From assembly GCA_016297895.1 (NCBI GenBank), contig JAEDFS010000078.1:1-6458 (forward strand): a stretch of DNA of 6,458 nt. Direction: 5' to 3'. Under the pieces are notes generated by a model that ran no database searches, was not told the origin of the DNA, and saw only the letters and a list, made by a program, of their open reading frames with translations. Positions within the stretch are counted from its first letter, which is position 1. Each line of letters starts with the position of its first letter. Both the position numbers and the translations under genes were made by a program. This document shows, one piece after another, positions 5,169 to 6,458 of the stretch. The DNA comes from Marvinbryantia sp. Lineage in GTDB: Bacteria; Bacillota; Clostridia; Lachnospirales; Lachnospiraceae.

Positions 5169-5790
5169 AGACAAAATTATTGAAAACAATCAGGTCAGTA
5201 TCGTTGGAGAAATCGTTTCAGAGTTTGTATTCAGTCACGAGGTGTTCGGAGAAGGCTTTTACCTGGTGGATGTGCAGGTAAAACGCCTGAGTGAATCATC
5301 AGATCGGATCCCGGTGATGATCTCAGAACGGCTGATCGATGTCAATCAGGATTATCGGGGGGAATTCATCCGGATCGTGGGCCAGTTCCGGTCCTATAAC
5401 CGTCATGAAGAAAAGAAAAACCGCCTGGTATTATCGGTATTTGCCAGGGAGGTTTCTTTTACGGAGGAGGAGACCGATAAGGTAAAAACGAATCAGATCT
5501 TTCTGGACGGATACATCTGTAAACCTCCGGTATATCGTAAGACTCCCCTTGGCAGGGAGATCTCGGATATGCTGGTGGCCGTGAACCGGCCTTATGGTAA
5601 ATCTGATTATATCCCATGTATCTGCTGGGGAAGAAATGCCAGGTTTTCCTCTAATTTTGAGGTGGGAGGACATGTGCAGATCTGGGGAAGGATACAGAGC
5701 AGGGAATATATGAAAAAAATAGAAGGTGATTTTACGGAAAAACGGGTTGCCTATGAGGTTTCTGTGAGCAAACTGGAATGTCTTTCGTAA
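5164..5790 (+). CDS. Single-stranded DNA-binding-like protein with two OB folds
   Basis: A 208-residue soluble protein. The second half (about 108-206) resembles a bacterial SSB OB fold: FLDGYICKPPVYRKTPLGRE (113-132), LAVNRP-like text at 137-143, DYIPCICWGRNAR (148-160) and VGGHVQIWGRIQSREY (167-182). The first half (about 9-98) is a second, more divergent OB-like unit ending IRIVGQFRSYNRHEEKKNRLVL. The protein ends KLECLS and lacks the acidic DDDIPF-type tail through which the housekeeping SSB recruits partners. It is also longer than Ssb (about 150-180 residues). It is therefore a paralogue or accessory ssDNA-binding protein, probably not the essential Ssb, and its role is unknown. The start at 5164 is preferred, with GGGAGA at 5148-5153, 10 nt upstream. 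ATG 5104 is in frame but would add a lysine/tyrosine-rich stretch foreign to the OB fold. No partner replication gene is adjacent. Confidence 0.85.
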   Translation: MSDKIIENNQVSIVGEIVSEFVFSHEVFGEGFYLVDVQVKRLSESSDRIPVMISERLIDVNQDYRGEFIRIVGQFRSYNRHEEKKNRLVLSVFAREVSFTEEETDKVKTNQIFLDGYICKPPVYRKTPLGREISDMLVAVNRPYGKSDYIPCICWGRNARFSSNFEVGGHVQIWGRIQSREYMKKIEGDFTEKRVAYEVSVSKLECLS

Positions 5791-5795
5791 ACAGG

Positions 5796-5824
5796 TTGCA
5801 TTTTCCATAAAGATGTGGTAAAGT
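5796..5824 (+). promoter_or_regulatory. Candidate extended -10 promoter of the adenosyltransferase gene
   Basis: TAAAGT (5819-5824) is preceded by TGG, the extended -10 element. A weak -35 TTGCAT (5796-5801) lies 17 bp upstream. The spacing and TGG-TAAA pattern resemble the candidate promoter at 1195-1223. Transcription would start near 5831, just before a stem-loop. Confidence 0.35.
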
Positions 5825-5833
5825 TAATGATTG

Positions 5834-5849
5834 GCATAAGGGGTTATGC
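5834..5849 (+). other. Short stem-loop at the 5' end of the adenosyltransferase leader
   Basis: GCATAA and TTATGC form a perfect 6-bp stem closed by a GGGG loop, ending 21 nt before the start codon and ahead of the GAGG ribosome binding site. It has no T tract and is much too small to be a cobalamin riboswitch. It could stabilise the mRNA's 5' end, or be coincidence. Confidence 0.35.
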
Positions 5850-5870
5850 GGGGAGTCAGTGAGGTACGAT

Positions 5871-6359
5871 ATGGATAAGGGACTTGTGCATATATATTGC
5901 GGACATGGCAAAGGGAAAACATCTGCCGCAATCGGTAAGGCCATTCAGGCGGCAAGCTGCGGGAAAACAGTGATGATCATTCAGTTCCTGAAAAAGAGAC
6001 AGAGTGATGAGATCGGATTTATCCGGAGACTGGAGCCGGAGATCAAGCTGTTTCGATTTGAACGTTCGGAGGGGTGTTATGAGGAGCTTTCCGAAGAACA
6101 GAGAGCAGAAGAGACTGTAAATATCCGAAACGGCATGAGCTTTGCCAGAAAAGTGATCAGTACTCAGGGATGTGATGTTCTCATTCTGGATGAGGTGCTG
6201 GGACTGGTGGAGACCGGAATCATCACCCGGGAGGAATTAAAGGCACTGATCGAGATGAAGGATGAAGAGATGCATCTGATTCTGACGGGAGTCAACCGGT
6301 GTGAGTCTCTCTGGGAACTGGCAGACGAAGTGACTGTAATGAAACGGATGAAGCCGTAA
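5871..6359 (+). CDS. Corrinoid adenosyltransferase, BtuR/CobO/CobP family
   Basis: A 162-residue ATP-dependent enzyme that would transfer the adenosyl group of ATP to the cobalt of a cob(I)alamin-type corrinoid, making the coenzyme form. The family's P-loop is at residues 11-17 (GHGKGKT, within VHIYCGHGKGKTSAAIGKA). The Walker B-like strand is VLILDEVLGLVETG (103-116). The C-terminal segment HLILTGVNRCESLWELADEVTVMK matches the ITGR...LADxV pattern of CobA. It is somewhat shorter than the 190-200 residues of Escherichia coli CobA, and the usual C-terminal extension after the last strand is absent. The ATG at 5871 is preferred, with GAGG at 5861-5864, 6 nt upstream; the in-frame GTG at 5859 has a ribosome binding site too close. 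No other cobalamin genes or B12 riboswitch are nearby, so it probably acts in salvage or maintenance of coenzyme B12. Family assignment is strong; the exact substrate is inferred. Confidence 0.9.
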   Translation: MDKGLVHIYCGHGKGKTSAAIGKAIQAASCGKTVMIIQFLKKRQSDEIGFIRRLEPEIKLFRFERSEGCYEELSEEQRAEETVNIRNGMSFARKVISTQGCDVLILDEVLGLVETGIITREELKALIEMKDEEMHLILTGVNRCESLWELADEVTVMKRMKP

Positions 6360-6376
6360 ATGTCTGAGGAAAAATA

Positions 6377-6405
6377 TTGACAAGATTTTTGCGGAATGAT
6401 ATGAT
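6377..6405 (+). promoter_or_regulatory. Near-consensus promoter downstream of the adenosyltransferase gene
   Basis: A perfect -35 TTGACA (6377-6382), a 17-bp spacer and -10 TATGAT (6400-6405, 5 of 6). Transcription would start near 6411-6412, about ten bases before the hairpin at 6421-6445. Its target gene is not in the window. Confidence 0.7.
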
Positions 6406-6420
6406 ATTTTCAGACTACAA

Positions 6421-6451
6421 GGGGCAGGCGTGTACGCCTTGCCCCAGTTTT
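6421..6451 (+). terminator. GC-rich hairpin with T tail: terminator or leader attenuator
   Basis: GGGGCA (6421-6426) pairs with TGCCCC (6440-6445). Inside it GGCG (6427-6430) pairs with CGCC (6435-6438) around a TGTA loop, with one T bulged at 6439. AG and TTTTGTT follow. It looks like an intrinsic terminator for the adenosyltransferase gene. However, it lies downstream of a strong promoter, so it could also act on transcripts starting at about 6411. Confidence 0.7.
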
Positions 6452-6458
6452 GTTATAA

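Noticed and set aside
5791..5870. Possible cobalamin riboswitch before the adenosyltransferase gene
   Set aside because: The gap is about 80 nt, far shorter than a cobalamin aptamer, and has no B12-box-like conserved core. Only a 6-bp hairpin is present.
5431..5944. Minus-strand frames of 125 and 70 codons over the SSB-like and adenosyltransferase genes
   Set aside because: Antisense shadows of genes with clear domains; no ribosome binding sites or family likeness.
1..6458. CRISPR array, insertion sequence, tRNA or phage attachment site
   Set aside because: No regularly spaced repeats, transposase-like product, terminal inverted repeats, tRNA-like cloverleaf or integrase were seen on either strand.

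Overview
The window reads as chromosomal DNA from an anaerobic, low-to-mid GC Firmicute. It is most likely a Clostridia member of the Lachnospiraceae type. The reasons are strong AGGAGG-type ribosome binding sites, TTGACA/TATAAT promoters, a rubredoxin-first ('reverse') rubrerythrin, a zinc-type PerR, a divergent sirtuin and a tandem-OB single-strand-binding-like protein of the kind I associate with that family. The assignment rests on protein resemblance from memory, not on a search. There is no sign of phage, transposon, CRISPR, tRNA or rRNA. It is mostly ordinary chromosome with well-resolved regulatory DNA.

Left part (1-854, minus strand): an oxidative-stress pair. A PerR-type Fur-family repressor (390-788) lies upstream of a rubrerythrin/peroxide reductase gene cut by the left edge (1-302). 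Each has its own near-consensus promoter. Directly downstream of, or overlapping, each -10 box is a near-identical 23-bp imperfect palindrome (341-363 and 805-827, 22/23 identical). The simple reading is that PerR represses itself and rubrerythrin, with release by peroxide. The -35 box of the rubrerythrin promoter is embedded in the perR stop codon.

Middle (974-2099, plus strand): a possible 74-residue small membrane protein with a strong ribosome binding site, then a divergent SIR2-family protein. The latter keeps the zinc cysteines and the catalytic histidine but has lost several hallmark NAD-pocket residues. A near-perfect 17-bp hairpin (2058-2099) separates it from the convergent typA gene and can serve both.

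2117-3949 (minus): typA/bipA, a complete 610-residue ribosome-associated GTPase. A divergent control region of about 200 bp follows it. Then, on the plus strand, come an EamA/DMT ten-helix transporter (4150-5064), a tandem OB-fold single-strand DNA-binding-like protein (5164-5790) and a short BtuR/CobA-type corrinoid adenosyltransferase (5871-6359). These three are codirectional but have gaps of about 80-100 bp holding a weak terminator or promoter-like sequence, so they need not form one operon.

The right end (6377-6451) carries a near-consensus promoter followed within about ten bases of its expected start by a GC-rich hairpin with a T-rich tail. This is either a terminator for the adenosyltransferase with a promoter upstream of it, or a leader/attenuator of a gene beyond the window. 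I saw no clearly new multi-gene system. The points most worth a second look are the paired PerR operators, the degenerate sirtuin, the 11-bp inverted repeat over the start of the SSB-like gene, and the promoter-hairpin unit at the right edge.
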